From Bacteroidota bacterium (lineage in GTDB: Bacteria; Bacteroidota; Bacteroidia; AKYH767-A; 2013-40CM-41-45): a stretch of 50,136 nt of DNA. The notes below the pieces were generated by a model. It was not told the DNA's origin. It searched no databases and worked only from the letters and a program-made list of their open reading frames with translations. Both the position numbers and the translations under genes were made by a program. Position 1 is the stretch's first letter. Each line of letters opens with the position of its first letter. The stretch covers positions 1 through 50,136 of the forward strand of contig JAPLDA010000004.1 of assembly GCA_026391945.1 (NCBI GenBank). The letters are read 5' to 3'. Positions 27,760 to 37,167 of the stretch are shown here, piece by piece.

Positions 27760-28620
27760 ATGAAAGGAATTATTCTCGCCGGCGGTTCCGGCACACGACT
27801 TCACCCGCTTACGCTTGCCATGAGCAAGCAACTGATGCCTGTTTACGACAAGCCGATGATCTATTACCCGCTTTCCGTTTTGATGATGGCGGGCATCAAC
27901 GACATCCTCATCATCTCAACACCGCACGATTTGCCGAGTTTCAAAAAACTGTTTGGCGATGGCAGCAGCCTTGGCTGTACATTCAGTTATGCTGAACAGG
28001 CTGTTCCGAACGGACTTGCGCAGGCTTTCGTGATCGGTGAAAAATTTATCGGGAAAGAAAAAGTGGCACTCATCCTCGGTGACAATATTTTTTACGGAGG
28101 AGGATTGGGAAGATTGCTGCAGGAAAATAAAAATCCTGATGGCGGTGTCGTATTCGCCTACCATGTTTCAGACCCCGAACGGTACGGAGTGGTGGAGTTT
28201 GACGAATCCAACAAAGCCATTTCCATCGAAGAGAAACCATTGAAACCGAAATCCAATTATGCCGTTCCCGGTTTATATTTTTATGATAACGACGTGGTGG
28301 GGATCGCAAAAAACCTCGCGCCGAGTGCACGCGGGGAATATGAAATCACCGACGTAAACAGGATTTATCTTGAAAGAGGGAAACTGAAAGTGGGCATCCT
28401 CGACCGTGGAACGGCCTGGCTCGACACCGGCACGTTTACATCGCTCATGCAGGCAGCCCAGTTCGTGCAGGTGATCGAAGAAAGACAGGGTTTGAAGATC
28501 GGATGCATCGAAGAAGTGGCTTATCGCATGCGTTACATCGACAAATCAAAGCTGGCAGAAATCGCTAAGCCTTTGATAAAGAGTGGCTATGGAAAATATC
28601 TGTTATCCCTCATTGATTGA
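27760..28620 (+). CDS. rfbA: Glucose-1-phosphate thymidylyltransferase
   Basis: Makes dTDP-glucose from dTTP and glucose-1-phosphate, entry to dTDP-rhamnose and other dTDP-sugars. The nucleotidyltransferase signature [11 protein letters not shown] with [11 protein letters not shown] is at residues 8-32; [29 protein letters not shown] and [10 protein letters not shown] follow in order. 286 residues, normal. rfbB, rfbC and rfbD are not adjacent; the next gene is a different extended SDR. It is 63 bases after the RND gene and may be on the same transcript. Confidence 0.96.
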   Translation: MKGIILAGGSGTRLHPLTLAMSKQLMPVYDKPMIYYPLSVLMMAGINDILIISTPHDLPSFKKLFGDGSSLGCTFSYAEQAVPNGLAQAFVIGEKFIGKEKVALILGDNIFYGGGLGRLLQENKNPDGGVVFAYHVSDPERYGVVEFDESNKAISIEEKPLKPKSNYAVPGLYFYDNDVVGIAKNLAPSARGEYEITDVNRIYLERGKLKVGILDRGTAWLDTGTFTSLMQAAQFVQVIEERQGLKIGCIEEVAYRMRYIDKSKLAEIAKPLIKSGYGKYLLSLID

Positions 28621-28753
28621 TTTGCCAATATTTTTTATGTTTGAAAAGTGTTAATTCACCTACTGTTGCCGGACGTTGGTGTAATTTTGAATCTGTGAAC
28701 CAAATATAATTCGACATTTGATTCACGAGTTATCCGGAAAACTACCAAACTCT

Positions 28754-29695
28754 ATGACGAGAAAAATACTTATTACAGGCGGAGCCGGGTTTATTGGCAG
28801 CAGTTTAGCGGAGAGGCTTTCCAAAGATTCCGAAAATTTTATCGTGATTGCCGACAACCTGCTCACCGGTTCTCATTCCAAGATTCCCAAGTCCATTCAT
28901 CACAACGTCAAATTCATCAAAGCCGATGTGAACGATTACCAGGACATCTCCGGAATTTTTCATTCGTATGGTTTTGATTATGTGTTTCACTATGCAGCGC
29001 TCGTGGGCGTGAAACGCACGCTGGCTCACCCGGTGATGGTACTCAACGACATCAAAGGCATCAACAACATCCTGAATCTTTCCAAGAACAGCGGTGTGAA
29101 ACGCGTGTTCTATACTTCTTCTTCCGAAGTGTACGGCGAACCTGTCGAATACCCGCAGAATGAACATACCACGCCGCTGAATTCCCGTTTGCCGTATGCC
29201 ATTGTGAAAAATGTCGGGGAAGCGTGCCTGCGATCGTTCAAAAAAGAGTACGACCTTGACTTTACGATTTTCAGGTTGTTCAACACCTTCGGGCCGAAAC
29301 AAAGTACCGATTTCGTGATATCAAAATTTCTTGCAGCCGCACTGAAGGATAAGGAAATCAGTATTTATGGCGACGGCAGCCAGACGCGCACTTTTTGTTA
29401 CATCGAAGATCACCTCGATGCAACGGTGAATGCGTTTTACAACAACCTCATCGTAAATGATGTGGCGAACATCGGAACCGACCAGGAAATTTCCGTGCTG
29501 AATCTTGCCAAACTCATCATCAAACTCACGAACTCACATTCGAAAATCATTCATCTTCCTCAACTGAAAGAAGGAGACATGACGCGCAGGAAACCGGATG
29601 TCACCAAAATGCGGATGTTGCTGCAACGCGAACCCACTTCACTTGAAGACGGTATCAAAGCGATCATCAGCAACAGCCATTATGTGCTTTCGTAA
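28754..29695 (+). CDS. NAD-dependent epimerase/dehydratase (extended SDR, sugar nucleotide)
   Basis: Acts on a nucleotide-linked sugar, probably for surface polysaccharide. Seen: Rossmann GGAGFIG at 9-15, the active-site tyrosine and lysine in YAIVK (Y148, K152), TSSSEVYGE, and GDGSQTRTFCYIED. The 313-residue protein is shorter than RfbB and closest in layout to UDP-glucose 4-epimerase or UDP-glucuronate decarboxylase; the substrate cannot be decided by eye. ATG at 28754 is preferred to an upstream TTG because it places the Rossmann motif normally. A TAATTTTG -7-like element lies at 28682-28689, without a good -33. Confidence 0.85.
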   Translation: MTRKILITGGAGFIGSSLAERLSKDSENFIVIADNLLTGSHSKIPKSIHHNVKFIKADVNDYQDISGIFHSYGFDYVFHYAALVGVKRTLAHPVMVLNDIKGINNILNLSKNSGVKRVFYTSSSEVYGEPVEYPQNEHTTPLNSRLPYAIVKNVGEACLRSFKKEYDLDFTIFRLFNTFGPKQSTDFVISKFLAAALKDKEISIYGDGSQTRTFCYIEDHLDATVNAFYNNLIVNDVANIGTDQEISVLNLAKLIIKLTNSHSKIIHLPQLKEGDMTRRKPDVTKMRMLLQREPTSLEDGIKAIISNSHYVLS

Positions 29696-29790
29696 CCAAA
29701 CTTCCGGCTGGTAAAATTTCAGAATTTTTTATTGAATGAATGACACACAGCAAAACTGTGGGGCATTGACCCATTCGACTTTATCATTGA

Positions 29791-31173
29791 CTAAAACTCC
29801 GCATTCTTCGGCGTGCGCGGAAATGGGATCACATCGCGGATGTTCGTCATCCCGGTCACAAAAAGCATCAGCCTTTCAAAGCCAAGTCCGAAGCCGGCAT
29901 GCGGGCATGTTCCGTATTTTCTTGTTTCAAGGTACCACCACAAATCCTTTTCAGGAATTTTCATTTCATTAATCCGTGTCAAAAGTTTTTCATAATTCTC
30001 TTCACGCTGAGACCCGCCGATGATTTCTCCGATCCACGGAAACAAAACATCCATGGCACGAACGGTTTTTCCGTCATCATTCTGCTTCATGTAAAACGCT
30101 TTGATGTCCTTCGGGTAATTGGTGAGGATCACCGGCCCTTTGAAATGTTCGACGAGGTAATTTTCATGTTCCTTCTGAAGATCCGTTCCCCACTCCACTT
30201 TGAATTCAAACGTTGCATTGTGTTGTTTGAGAATTTCCACGGCATCCGTATAGGTCAAACGCGTGAATGGTTTTTCGATCACCGACTTCAGGCGATTGAT
30301 CAATTCCTTATCATAAAGATTGTTGAGAAATTCAAGATCATCCGCACAATGATCCAGTGCATACTGAATGAGATACTTCAGCATTTCCTCCGCGAGATTC
30401 ATGTTGTCGGTGATGTCATAGAATGCCATCTCCGGTTCAATCATCCAGAATTCGGCAAGATGCCGCGGCGTATTGCTGTTCTCCGCCCTGAACGTCGGAC
30501 CGAACGTATAAACCAAGCCAAGCGCCATCGCAGCCAGTTCACCTTCCAGCTGTCCGCTTACGGTGAGGTTGGTTTCTTTCCCGAAAAAATCTTCTTTGTA
30601 ATTAATGGTCCCATCCGGATTTTTCGGAGGGTTGCTGACGTCCATCGTAGTCACATGAAACATTTCTCCAGCACCTTCCGCATCACTTCCTGTGATGATC
30701 GGGGAATGGAGATTGAAAAAACCTTTGTCGTTGAAAAATTTATGAATGGCAAACGACATGTGATGCCGCATTCTCATCACCGCGCCGAACGTGTTGGTAC
30801 GCGGACGAAGGTGAGCGATTTCGCGAAGGAACTCCAGTGTGTGTCCTTTCTTCTGCAATGGAAACGTTTCATCGGCAACTCCCAGCACGTCAATTTCTTT
30901 CGCCTGTATTTCCACCGACTGGCCTTGTCCCTGCGACTGAACCAATGTTCCGCTGATTCTCACACAGGCACCTGTCGTAATTTTTTTCATCAGCTCTTCG
31001 TCGAACTTAGAGAGATCGGCAACGGCCTGGATGGAATGGATGATGCTGCCATCGTTCACGGCAATAAATCCAACCTGTTTGTTCCCGCGCTTGGTGCGAA
31101 CCCAGCCCTGGACGGCAACTTCCCGGTTTACATCTTTAGAGGCAAGGAGTTCTTTAACTTTTGTGTGTATCAT
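29791..31173 (-). CDS. asnS: Asparagine--tRNA ligase
   Basis: Class IIb aminoacyl-tRNA synthetase, 460 residues. An N-terminal OB fold binds the anticodon ([19 protein letters not shown]), and the catalytic domain has motif 2 ([21 protein letters not shown]) and motif 3 ([15 protein letters not shown]). The ending [14 protein letters not shown] is characteristic of AsnRS rather than AspRS. A long plus-strand open frame opposite it is a shadow. The 202-base gap to dxs (31174-31375) has a small CCTGAA/TTCAGG stem at 31214-31231. Confidence 0.97.
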   Translation of the reverse strand: MIHTKVKELLASKDVNREVAVQGWVRTKRGNKQVGFIAVNDGSIIHSIQAVADLSKFDEELMKKITTGACVRISGTLVQSQGQGQSVEIQAKEIDVLGVADETFPLQKKGHTLEFLREIAHLRPRTNTFGAVMRMRHHMSFAIHKFFNDKGFFNLHSPIITGSDAEGAGEMFHVTTMDVSNPPKNPDGTINYKEDFFGKETNLTVSGQLEGELAAMALGLVYTFGPTFRAENSNTPRHLAEFWMIEPEMAFYDITDNMNLAEEMLKYLIQYALDHCADDLEFLNNLYDKELINRLKSVIEKPFTRLTYTDAVEILKQHNATFEFKVEWGTDLQKEHENYLVEHFKGPVILTNYPKDIKAFYMKQNDDGKTVRAMDVLFPWIGEIIGGSQREENYEKLLTRINEMKIPEKDLWWYLETRKYGTCPHAGFGLGFERLMLFVTGMTNIRDVIPFPRTPKNAEF

Positions 31174-31334
31174 GATTCACTGTTTATTCAATGGTAGTTA
31201 GGAAAATGCATTGCCTGAATGAATTTTCAGGTCTATTTTCCCGGATCCTCAATAATCAAAAGGAAAAATCGTTCGCAAAAAAACGAATATAGAACGGTAT
31301 CACAAAACAATCCTGTTCCTTTATTCCTCAATTG

Positions 31335-31366
31335 TTGTCATGATTCGCCTAATCTTCTTATTTTTG
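31335..31366 (+). promoter_or_regulatory. Bacteroidota-type promoter for dxs
   Basis: TTG at 31335-31337, 21 bases, then TATTTTTG at 31359-31366 fits the consensus. The -7 element ends nine bases before the ATG at 31376, so the leader would be only a few bases, near leaderless. Confidence 0.55.
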
Positions 31367-31375
31367 TAATTCTGT

Positions 31376-33295
31376 ATGGATATTCAGCCCGGCGAACTTT
31401 TAAGAAAAATCGACTCTCCTTCCGACCTGCGTAAGTTGGAGGAAAAAGACCTGCAGCAGGTGGTGAATGAGTTGCGCCAGTTTATCATCGACATCGTTTC
31501 GGAAAACGGAGGCCATTTTGGAGCTTCACTTGGCGTAGTTGAAATGACTGTTGCACTTCATTATATTTTCAATACTCCTTACGATCAGCTGGTCTGGGAT
31601 GTCGGACACCAGGCCTACGGACATAAAATCCTGACCGGGCGAAGGGATATTTTTCATACGAACAGAATATACAAAGGCATCAGCGGTTTTCCTAAGCGGA
31701 GCGAAAGTGAGTATGACACGTTCGGTGTCGGACATTCATCTACTTCCATCTCCGCAGCTCTCGGGATGGCTGTGGCTTCACGGTTAAAAGGAGAAAAGGA
31801 ACGGCAACACATTGCAGTCATCGGCGATGGCGCCATGACGGCCGGTTTGGCCTTCGAAGCATTGAACCACGCCGGCGTTGAGAATTCAAATCTTCTCGTG
31901 GTGCTCAACGACAACTGCATGAGCATCGATCCGAATGTGGGAGCTTTGAAAGAATATTTGACAGACATGACCACTTCTCATACGTACAACAAAGTAAAAG
32001 ATGAGATGTGGAAACTGCTTGGCATCATTTCCAAGTTCGGGCCGAATGCGCAGGAGATTGCTTCGAAAATTGAAAACGGAATCAAAGCCACGTTGCTGAA
32101 ACAGAGTAATCTTTTTGAATCGCTGCGCTTCCGTTATTTCGGTCCTGTTGACGGACATGATGTTCATCGTCTTGTGAAAGTGCTGAACGACCTGAAAGAA
32201 ATTCCCGGTCCAAAAATACTTCATTGCCTCACCGTGAAAGGAAAGGGTTTTGCGAATGCTGAAAAAGATCAGACCAAGTGGCACGCACCCGGACTTTTTG
32301 ATAAGATCACAGGAGAGATTCATAAGCCGGCCAACGCAGCACCATCACCGCCGAAATACCAGGATGTGTTTGGACATACCATCGTTGAGCTGGCGGAAAA
32401 GAATCCGAAGATTGTCGGCATCACACCAGCCATGCCTTCCGGCTGTTCTTTGAACATCATGATGAAGGCCATGCCTGAAAGAGCCATTGATGTTGGCATT
32501 GCAGAACAGCATGCCGTTACGTTTTCCGCAGGCCTTGCCACGCAGGGAATGATTCCGTTCTGCAACATCTATTCATCGTTCATGCAGCGCGGCTACGACC
32601 AGGTGATCCATGATGTGGCGCTTCAAAAGCTTCATGTTATTTTTTGCCTCGACCGCGGAGGCCTTGCCGGCGCCGACGGGCCGACGCATCACGGGGCCTT
32701 CGACCTCGCTTACCTTCGCTGCATTCCGAATATGATTGTGAGTGCGCCGATGAATGAAGAAGAGTTGCGCAACCTGATGTACACGGCGCAGTTGGATGAA
32801 ATAAAATCTCCATTCTCCATCCGTTATCCGAGAGGCAGCGGAGTGATGACTGACTGGAGAACACCGTTCAAAAAAATCGAAACGGGTAGAGGAAGGATGA
32901 TCTGTGACGGTGAAGAGGTGGCGATTCTCACCATCGGCCACCCGGGAAATTTCGCCGTGAAGGCTTGCGAAGAATTAAAGAGAGAAGGATTTTCTCCTGC
33001 ACATTACGATCTGCGTTTTGTAAAACCACTCGATGCCGAATTGCTTCATTCCGTTTTCTCACGGTTTAAAAAAATTATCACGGTGGAGGACGGTTGCATC
33101 ATGGGCGGCTTCGGCAGCGCTGTTGCGGAGTTTATGATTGACCACAATCATTCTTCTTCCATCACACGACTTGGCATCCCCGACCAGTTTATTGAACACG
33201 GTGAGCCGAAAGAACTTTACCATGAATGTCATTTTGATGTGGAAGCGATTAAAAATGCCGTGAGGCAACAGGTGGGAGAAAGCATTCTCGCCTGA
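31376..33295 (+). CDS. dxs: 1-deoxy-D-xylulose-5-phosphate synthase
   Basis: Thiamine diphosphate enzyme joining pyruvate and glyceraldehyde-3-phosphate, the first step of the MEP isoprenoid pathway. Seen: GDGAM at 150-154 with downstream LNDN for the TPP/Mg site, the catalytic glutamate E377 in IAEQHAV, DRGGLAGADGPTHHGAFD, and a transketolase C-terminal domain. 639 residues is normal. Other MEP genes are not in the window. comF begins 39 bases after it across a T-rich stretch. Confidence 0.97.
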   Translation: MDIQPGELLRKIDSPSDLRKLEEKDLQQVVNELRQFIIDIVSENGGHFGASLGVVEMTVALHYIFNTPYDQLVWDVGHQAYGHKILTGRRDIFHTNRIYKGISGFPKRSESEYDTFGVGHSSTSISAALGMAVASRLKGEKERQHIAVIGDGAMTAGLAFEALNHAGVENSNLLVVLNDNCMSIDPNVGALKEYLTDMTTSHTYNKVKDEMWKLLGIISKFGPNAQEIASKIENGIKATLLKQSNLFESLRFRYFGPVDGHDVHRLVKVLNDLKEIPGPKILHCLTVKGKGFANAEKDQTKWHAPGLFDKITGEIHKPANAAPSPPKYQDVFGHTIVELAEKNPKIVGITPAMPSGCSLNIMMKAMPERAIDVGIAEQHAVTFSAGLATQGMIPFCNIYSSFMQRGYDQVIHDVALQKLHVIFCLDRGGLAGADGPTHHGAFDLAYLRCIPNMIVSAPMNEEELRNLMYTAQLDEIKSPFSIRYPRGSGVMTDWRTPFKKIETGRGRMICDGEEVAILTIGHPGNFAVKACEELKREGFSPAHYDLRFVKPLDAELLHSVFSRFKKIITVEDGCIMGGFGSAVAEFMIDHNHSSSITRLGIPDQFIEHGEPKELYHECHFDVEAIKNAVRQQVGESILA

Positions 33296-33334
33296 GTTTT
33301 TATTTTTTGATTTTTTGTTTTTACTTTTTTATTC

Positions 33335-34018
33335 ATGAACCTCTTTTCAGATTTACTGTGGATTTTATTTCCTGAACTTTGCGCATCGTGCGGCAAAGCG
33401 CTTTATTCCGGCGAAGACGTCGTCTGTTCCTATTGCCGTCTTCATCTCCCGAAAACAAATTTTCATCTCGAAAAAGAAAATCCCGTCGCCAAACAATTCT
33501 GGGGAAAGGTGAACGTTCACGCTGCCGCCGCCTATTATTATTTCAGCAAAGGAGAAAAAGTGCAGCACCTCGTTCATCAGCTCAAGTACAAAGGGAATAG
33601 AGAGGTGGGAAACTTTGTCGGGGAATTGTATGGAACAGAATTAAAGCAATCCGAACTTTTTGCACATGCTGAGATTGTGATCCCCGTTCCGCTGCATGCA
33701 AGCAAGCTTCGCAAACGCGGATTCAACCAAAGCGATTTTTTTGCTGAAGGACTTGCCAAAGCCATGGAGATTCCATTTTCTGCTGATGCTTTGAAAAAAA
33801 ATCTTGCCACGGAAACACAAACACGCAAACACCGCTACGAGCGTTTTGAAAACGTGGATCGTGTTTTTGAAGTGAACAAACCGGAACTGGTTTCAGGAAA
33901 ACATGTGTTGCTGGCTGACGATGTCGTTACCACCGGCTCCACGCTCACTTCCTGTGCGGAAGCGCTGCTGGAAATCCCCGGAACCACCGTGAGCATTGTC
34001 ACCATGGCCTATGCGTAA
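33335..34018 (+). CDS. comF: ComF family phosphoribosyltransferase-like protein
   Basis: 227-residue protein linked to DNA uptake in competent bacteria. An N-terminal zinc-finger-like set C16-x2-C19 and C31-x2-C34 is followed by a type I phosphoribosyltransferase fold with VLLADDVVTTGST (191-203, PRPP loop), IPVPLHASKLRKRGFNQS and the TQTRKHRYER segment typical of ComF. The GntX-type Gly-rich region is not different. Upstream is dxs and downstream is the fRMsr gene, all on the plus strand with short spacing. Confidence 0.92.
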   Translation: MNLFSDLLWILFPELCASCGKALYSGEDVVCSYCRLHLPKTNFHLEKENPVAKQFWGKVNVHAAAAYYYFSKGEKVQHLVHQLKYKGNREVGNFVGELYGTELKQSELFAHAEIVIPVPLHASKLRKRGFNQSDFFAEGLAKAMEIPFSADALKKNLATETQTRKHRYERFENVDRVFEVNKPELVSGKHVLLADDVVTTGSTLTSCAEALLEIPGTTVSIVTMAYA

Positions 34019-34057
34019 CCGATCCGTATTTTTTTCATCTTTGTAAAAAGTTTTTTG

Positions 34058-34543
34058 ATGTCGGAACCGATCAGCATTCCTTCTTTGGTAACAGAAAAAA
34101 AAGAAAAGTACGAATCCCTTCTTCCGCAGATTCATGCATTGGTGGAAGGAGAACGGGATCTCATTGCCAACCTCGCCAACATCATGTCGGCATTAAAGTA
34201 TGGCTTGAATTTTTTCTGGGTGGGAATTTACTTCGTGAAAAATGAAGAACTGGTTCTTGGGCCTTTCCAGGGACCGGTGGCATGTGTGCGCATCGGCTAT
34301 GGAAAAGGCGTTTGCGGAACCTGCTGGAAAAAAGCGGAAACGATTGTCGTTCCTGATGTAGATGCATTTCCCGGCCACATTGCCTGCAGCTCCGAATCAA
34401 AATCAGAAATCACCGTTCCTGTTTTTAAAAATGAAAAAGTGGTGGCTGTCATCGATGTTGACAGTCATATTCTAAATGATTTTGATTCAACGGACGCACA
34501 CTATCTTGAAAATATTTCCAAACTGATCGAAACACTTTTGTAA
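34058..34543 (+). CDS. msrC: Free methionine-R-sulfoxide reductase (GAF domain)
   Basis: Cytoplasmic GAF-fold enzyme that reduces free methionine-R-sulfoxide, part of oxidative repair. Three cysteines stand at C76, C86 and C110, with spacings of 10 and 24 that match the catalytic and resolving cysteines of the characterised fRMsr family; the motifs GKGVCGTCW and HIACSSESKSEI are the family signatures. 161 residues. The ATG at 34058 is chosen over a TTG one codon upstream. The stop overlaps the start of the next gene as TAATG. Confidence 0.93.
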   Translation: MSEPISIPSLVTEKKEKYESLLPQIHALVEGERDLIANLANIMSALKYGLNFFWVGIYFVKNEELVLGPFQGPVACVRIGYGKGVCGTCWKKAETIVVPDVDAFPGHIACSSESKSEITVPVFKNEKVVAVIDVDSHILNDFDSTDAHYLENISKLIETLL

Positions 34544-36162
34544 TGCAACCATTCCGGTACTTTTTAATTTTCTGCATTTCTGCCTTCATGGCTTCCTGCG
34601 CGCTACAGGTGGCTCCGCAGGGAGGAGAAAAAGATGTGAAGCCACCGAAGGTGACGAAATCCAAACCGGAAAATTTCTCCACGCAATTCGATTCGAAGAA
34701 AATTCAAATCACGTTTGATGAATACATTCAACTGAAAGACCTCAACAACCAATTGATCGTTTCTCCGCCGCTTTCGAAAAATCCCGATGCGAAAATAAAA
34801 CAGAAAACGTTGACGGTTCAACTGGACGATACCTTGCTGCCGAATACAACCTACACACTGAATTTTGGAAACTCCATTGTGGATAACAATGAAGGCAACA
34901 TACTGGAGGGCTATCAATATGTTTTTTCGACAGGAGAAATCGTCGACTCACTGAAGATTTCCGGCATAGTGGAAAATGCTTTGGATAAAAAAACGGAGAA
35001 GGGAATCCTGGTGATGCTTTACAAAAGCGAGGATGATTCCTGTCCGCTGAAAAAACGTCCAGACTATTTTGCCAAGACCAACGACAAGGGAGAATTCCGC
35101 ATCACCAACATTGCTCCCGGAAAATATAAAATCTTCGCGCTGAAAGAATCCGATGGTGATTACATTTACTCGGGCCCGGAAGAAAAGGTGGCCTTCCTTG
35201 ATAAGCCCGTTGCCGCTGATTCTTCGAATGTAATGCTCCGTTTGTTCAGTGAAAAACCAAAGCAGCGGATTTTAAGATGTTATTCCGAAGAGCCCGGGAA
35301 AGCGGTGGTTGCATTTGCGCAGCCGGCTCCAGGCATTTCATATCGCTTCATGAGTGATTCCATAAAATGCAATCTTGCTTTCACTGAATCATCGCGAAAA
35401 AAAGATACGCTGATTTTTTGGTACAGGAATACAAATTTAGATTCATTGATTCTTTTTTTTAAGGATAACAAAACCATTCACGATACCGTTACCATTCGCC
35501 TCTTCAAAACAGATGGTAAAACATTTTCGAAAAAGAAAAATTTGTTAAGCCTGGCTCCGAATTGTCAAAGCGGTGGATTTCTTGATCTCAACAAAAATCT
35601 GGAAATCCGTTTCAGTCACCCGGTTTCGGAATCTGATTTTTCAAAAGTAACTCTGAAAGAAGACTCCGTAACACTTGCTGATCTTCCTATTTCTTTTTCT
35701 GATTCGCTGAAAAAAAATCTTGTGATCAGGCATGCATGGAAAGAAAAAACGCCGTACCACCTTTTTATTCCGCCGGGAACATTCGGCGATATTTTAAATT
35801 TGAAAAACGATACGCTGCTTCGTGATTTCCAGACACGGCAGGCAACGGATTACGGAACGCTTACTGCCAAAATAAAAATCACTTCGCCTGGAACGCAATA
35901 CATCGTGATGCTGATCGATGACAAGGAAACCGTTTACCGGAGTTCGGTCATCCATGGCGATACGATACTGAGTTACGATTTTCTCGATCCGAAAGCATAT
36001 CGCCTGAAGGTGGTGGAAGACCTCAACGGGAACGGCGAATGGGACACGGGGAATTACCTTCAGAAAATTCAGCCGGAGCCTGTTGCCTATTACCCGGAAA
36101 CGCTCACCATCCGTTCCAACTGGGATGTGGATGTGAGTTGGAATGTGGAGATGAGTAGATGA
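34543..36162 (+). CDS. Ig-like (SbsA-type) domain lipoprotein
   Basis: 539-residue predicted lipoprotein; function unknown. Seen: signal and lipobox MASC (Cys19 or so), then PQGGEKDVKPPKV, an SbsA Ig-like domain (about 30-125, ITFDEYIQLKD...TYTLNFGNSIVDN), a carboxypeptidase-regulatory-like beta domain (about 140-225, NDKGEFRITNIAPGKYKIFAL) and a long C-terminal region with the calcium-like DLNGNGEWDTG. The family is common in Bacteroidota and often found near surface or T9SS genes. It starts on the stop codon of the fRMsr gene, so translation is coupled. Confidence 0.85.
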   Translation: MQPFRYFLIFCISAFMASCALQVAPQGGEKDVKPPKVTKSKPENFSTQFDSKKIQITFDEYIQLKDLNNQLIVSPPLSKNPDAKIKQKTLTVQLDDTLLPNTTYTLNFGNSIVDNNEGNILEGYQYVFSTGEIVDSLKISGIVENALDKKTEKGILVMLYKSEDDSCPLKKRPDYFAKTNDKGEFRITNIAPGKYKIFALKESDGDYIYSGPEEKVAFLDKPVAADSSNVMLRLFSEKPKQRILRCYSEEPGKAVVAFAQPAPGISYRFMSDSIKCNLAFTESSRKKDTLIFWYRNTNLDSLILFFKDNKTIHDTVTIRLFKTDGKTFSKKKNLLSLAPNCQSGGFLDLNKNLEIRFSHPVSESDFSKVTLKEDSVTLADLPISFSDSLKKNLVIRHAWKEKTPYHLFIPPGTFGDILNLKNDTLLRDFQTRQATDYGTLTAKIKITSPGTQYIVMLIDDKETVYRSSVIHGDTILSYDFLDPKAYRLKVVEDLNGNGEWDTGNYLQKIQPEPVAYYPETLTIRSNWDVDVSWNVEMSR

Positions 36163-36297
36163 GTGGATGTGCCAATTGATATGGCCGGATTATCCATCTT
36201 TCAATATTCAATCATTCTGACCACGGGCGATGAGACGATTTCGGATTCATGCCCGGAGATACGAAAACGCAATTCGTGATGGCGTGAACAGGTTGTG

Positions 36298-36349
36298 AAT
36301 AGGCGGTTTCCGGCGCCTATTGACTTCTTAGAATTTTTTCTTATCTTTC
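36298..36349 (+). promoter_or_regulatory. Hairpin and near-consensus promoter for the hemerythrin gene
   Basis: AATAGGCG (36298-36305), eight bases, CGCCTATT (36314-36321) is a perfect 8-bp stem that overlaps the TTG (36320-36322) of a promoter; TATCTTTC (36342-36349) follows after 19 bases, one base off TAnnTTTG. The palindrome covering -33 could be an operator. The 205-base gap 36163-36367 holds nothing else. Confidence 0.45.
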
Positions 36350-36367
36350 GTTTCAAATCCGAAAAGT

Positions 36368-36805
36368 GTGAACCGTCACCAGTCACTCATTTCTTTTTCC
36401 AGGGAGCATCACACCGCTTTACTTCTTGCCATGGTGTTAAAAAAGGACGGCCCGGTTTACAAAGGAATGCCGGTGAAGATCCCTGACAAGGTGGAGTACC
36501 TCAAGGCGAAATACCATACCGAGTTAAAGAAACATTTTTCAGAAGAAGAAAATATTTTATTCCCTTTTCTCACGGGCAAGAACAACATCATCGACGAGCT
36601 GATTGACGACCTCATCAAAGACCACAACAAACTGGAAGAGAACGTAGCCATGCTTGATTCTCACACCGACTCCGAAAAACTTTTAGACGACATCGCACGG
36701 CTGCTCGAATGCCACATCCGCAAAGAAGAGCGTGTGCTTTTCCAGAAAATCCAGGAAGTGCTGAGCGAAGAAGAGTTGAATGAATTAGAGAAGTTGTTGA
36801 GGTGA
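36368..36805 (+). CDS. Hemerythrin HHE domain protein
   Basis: Predicted di-iron four-helix protein, 145 residues, cytoplasmic, binding O2 or NO. Candidate ligands stand in the expected pattern: H14 or H15, H56-x3-E60 (HFSEEE), H86, and H116-x3-E120 (HIRKEER). The start is GTG. In other organisms HHE proteins relate to oxygen sensing, NO or iron-sulfur repair. The neighbouring cytochrome pair is 362 bases downstream, so a shared operon is not shown. The gap 36806-37167 contains a repeat copy (36882-36960), an AGGGAA/TTCCCT palindrome at 36851-36863, and the operator-like direct repeat at 37004-37023. Confidence 0.9.
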   Translation: MNRHQSLISFSREHHTALLLAMVLKKDGPVYKGMPVKIPDKVEYLKAKYHTELKKHFSEEENILFPFLTGKNNIIDELIDDLIKDHNKLEENVAMLDSHTDSEKLLDDIARLLECHIRKEERVLFQKIQEVLSEEELNELEKLLR

Positions 36806-36881
36806 AGAAAATTGAAAAACACTCATTAGTTACTTACAAAAACAAACAATAGGGAATTTCCCTGCCGTTCAAATATTTCAA

Positions 36882-36960
36882 GCAGGGTTGCGATTCGTTT
36901 CAAGATACCGCTCCGAGACCTCTGCTCCCCTGCGGCCTCTGCGTGAAATTTAATTACGCC
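36882..36960 (+). repeat. GC-rich intergenic repeat, copy A
   Basis: 79 bases beginning GCAGGG and ending with the block CCTCTGCGTGAAATT then AAT and CGCC. Copy B at 38794-38867 matches it over the last 51 bases in 42 positions. The two copies flank the cytochrome pair in the same orientation. Confidence 0.65.
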
Positions 36961-37003
36961 TCGCTGATCTTACTCTCTATTCATCCCATGAGACCATTGA
37001 ATA

Positions 37004-37023
37004 ATTCGTTAACCATTCGTTAA
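37004..37023 (+). promoter_or_regulatory. Tandem ATTCGTTAA boxes upstream of the cytochrome b gene
   Basis: ATTCGTTAA occurs at 37004-37012 and 37015-37023, an 11-base period, one helical turn. It lies about 145 bases before the ATG at 37168. The spacing suits a dimeric regulator on one DNA face. No full -33/-7 pair was found nearby; TATTTTTA near 37129 is the best -7 candidate. Confidence 0.35.
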
Positions 37024-37167
37024 ATCTTTTCGATCGCTACGAATGCTGATTTTGATCATATTAATTGAAAATGGGTTTCTACACTTTTGAATCTATAATC
37101 GTTTCCGGATATCGTTTTCTTTCTCAAATATTTTTATTTCCGGAATGGTCAGCATTTACAACCATCC

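Noticed and set aside
29696-29790. Terminator from the CACAG/CTGTG stem after the epimerase gene
   Set aside because: Only a 5-bp stem with no T-run directly after it.
29899-31197. 432-residue plus-strand open frame opposite asnS
   Set aside because: It lies wholly antisense to a clear AsnRS with motifs 2 and 3; its translation is Phe/His/Arg-rich and has no domain. A shadow of codon bias.
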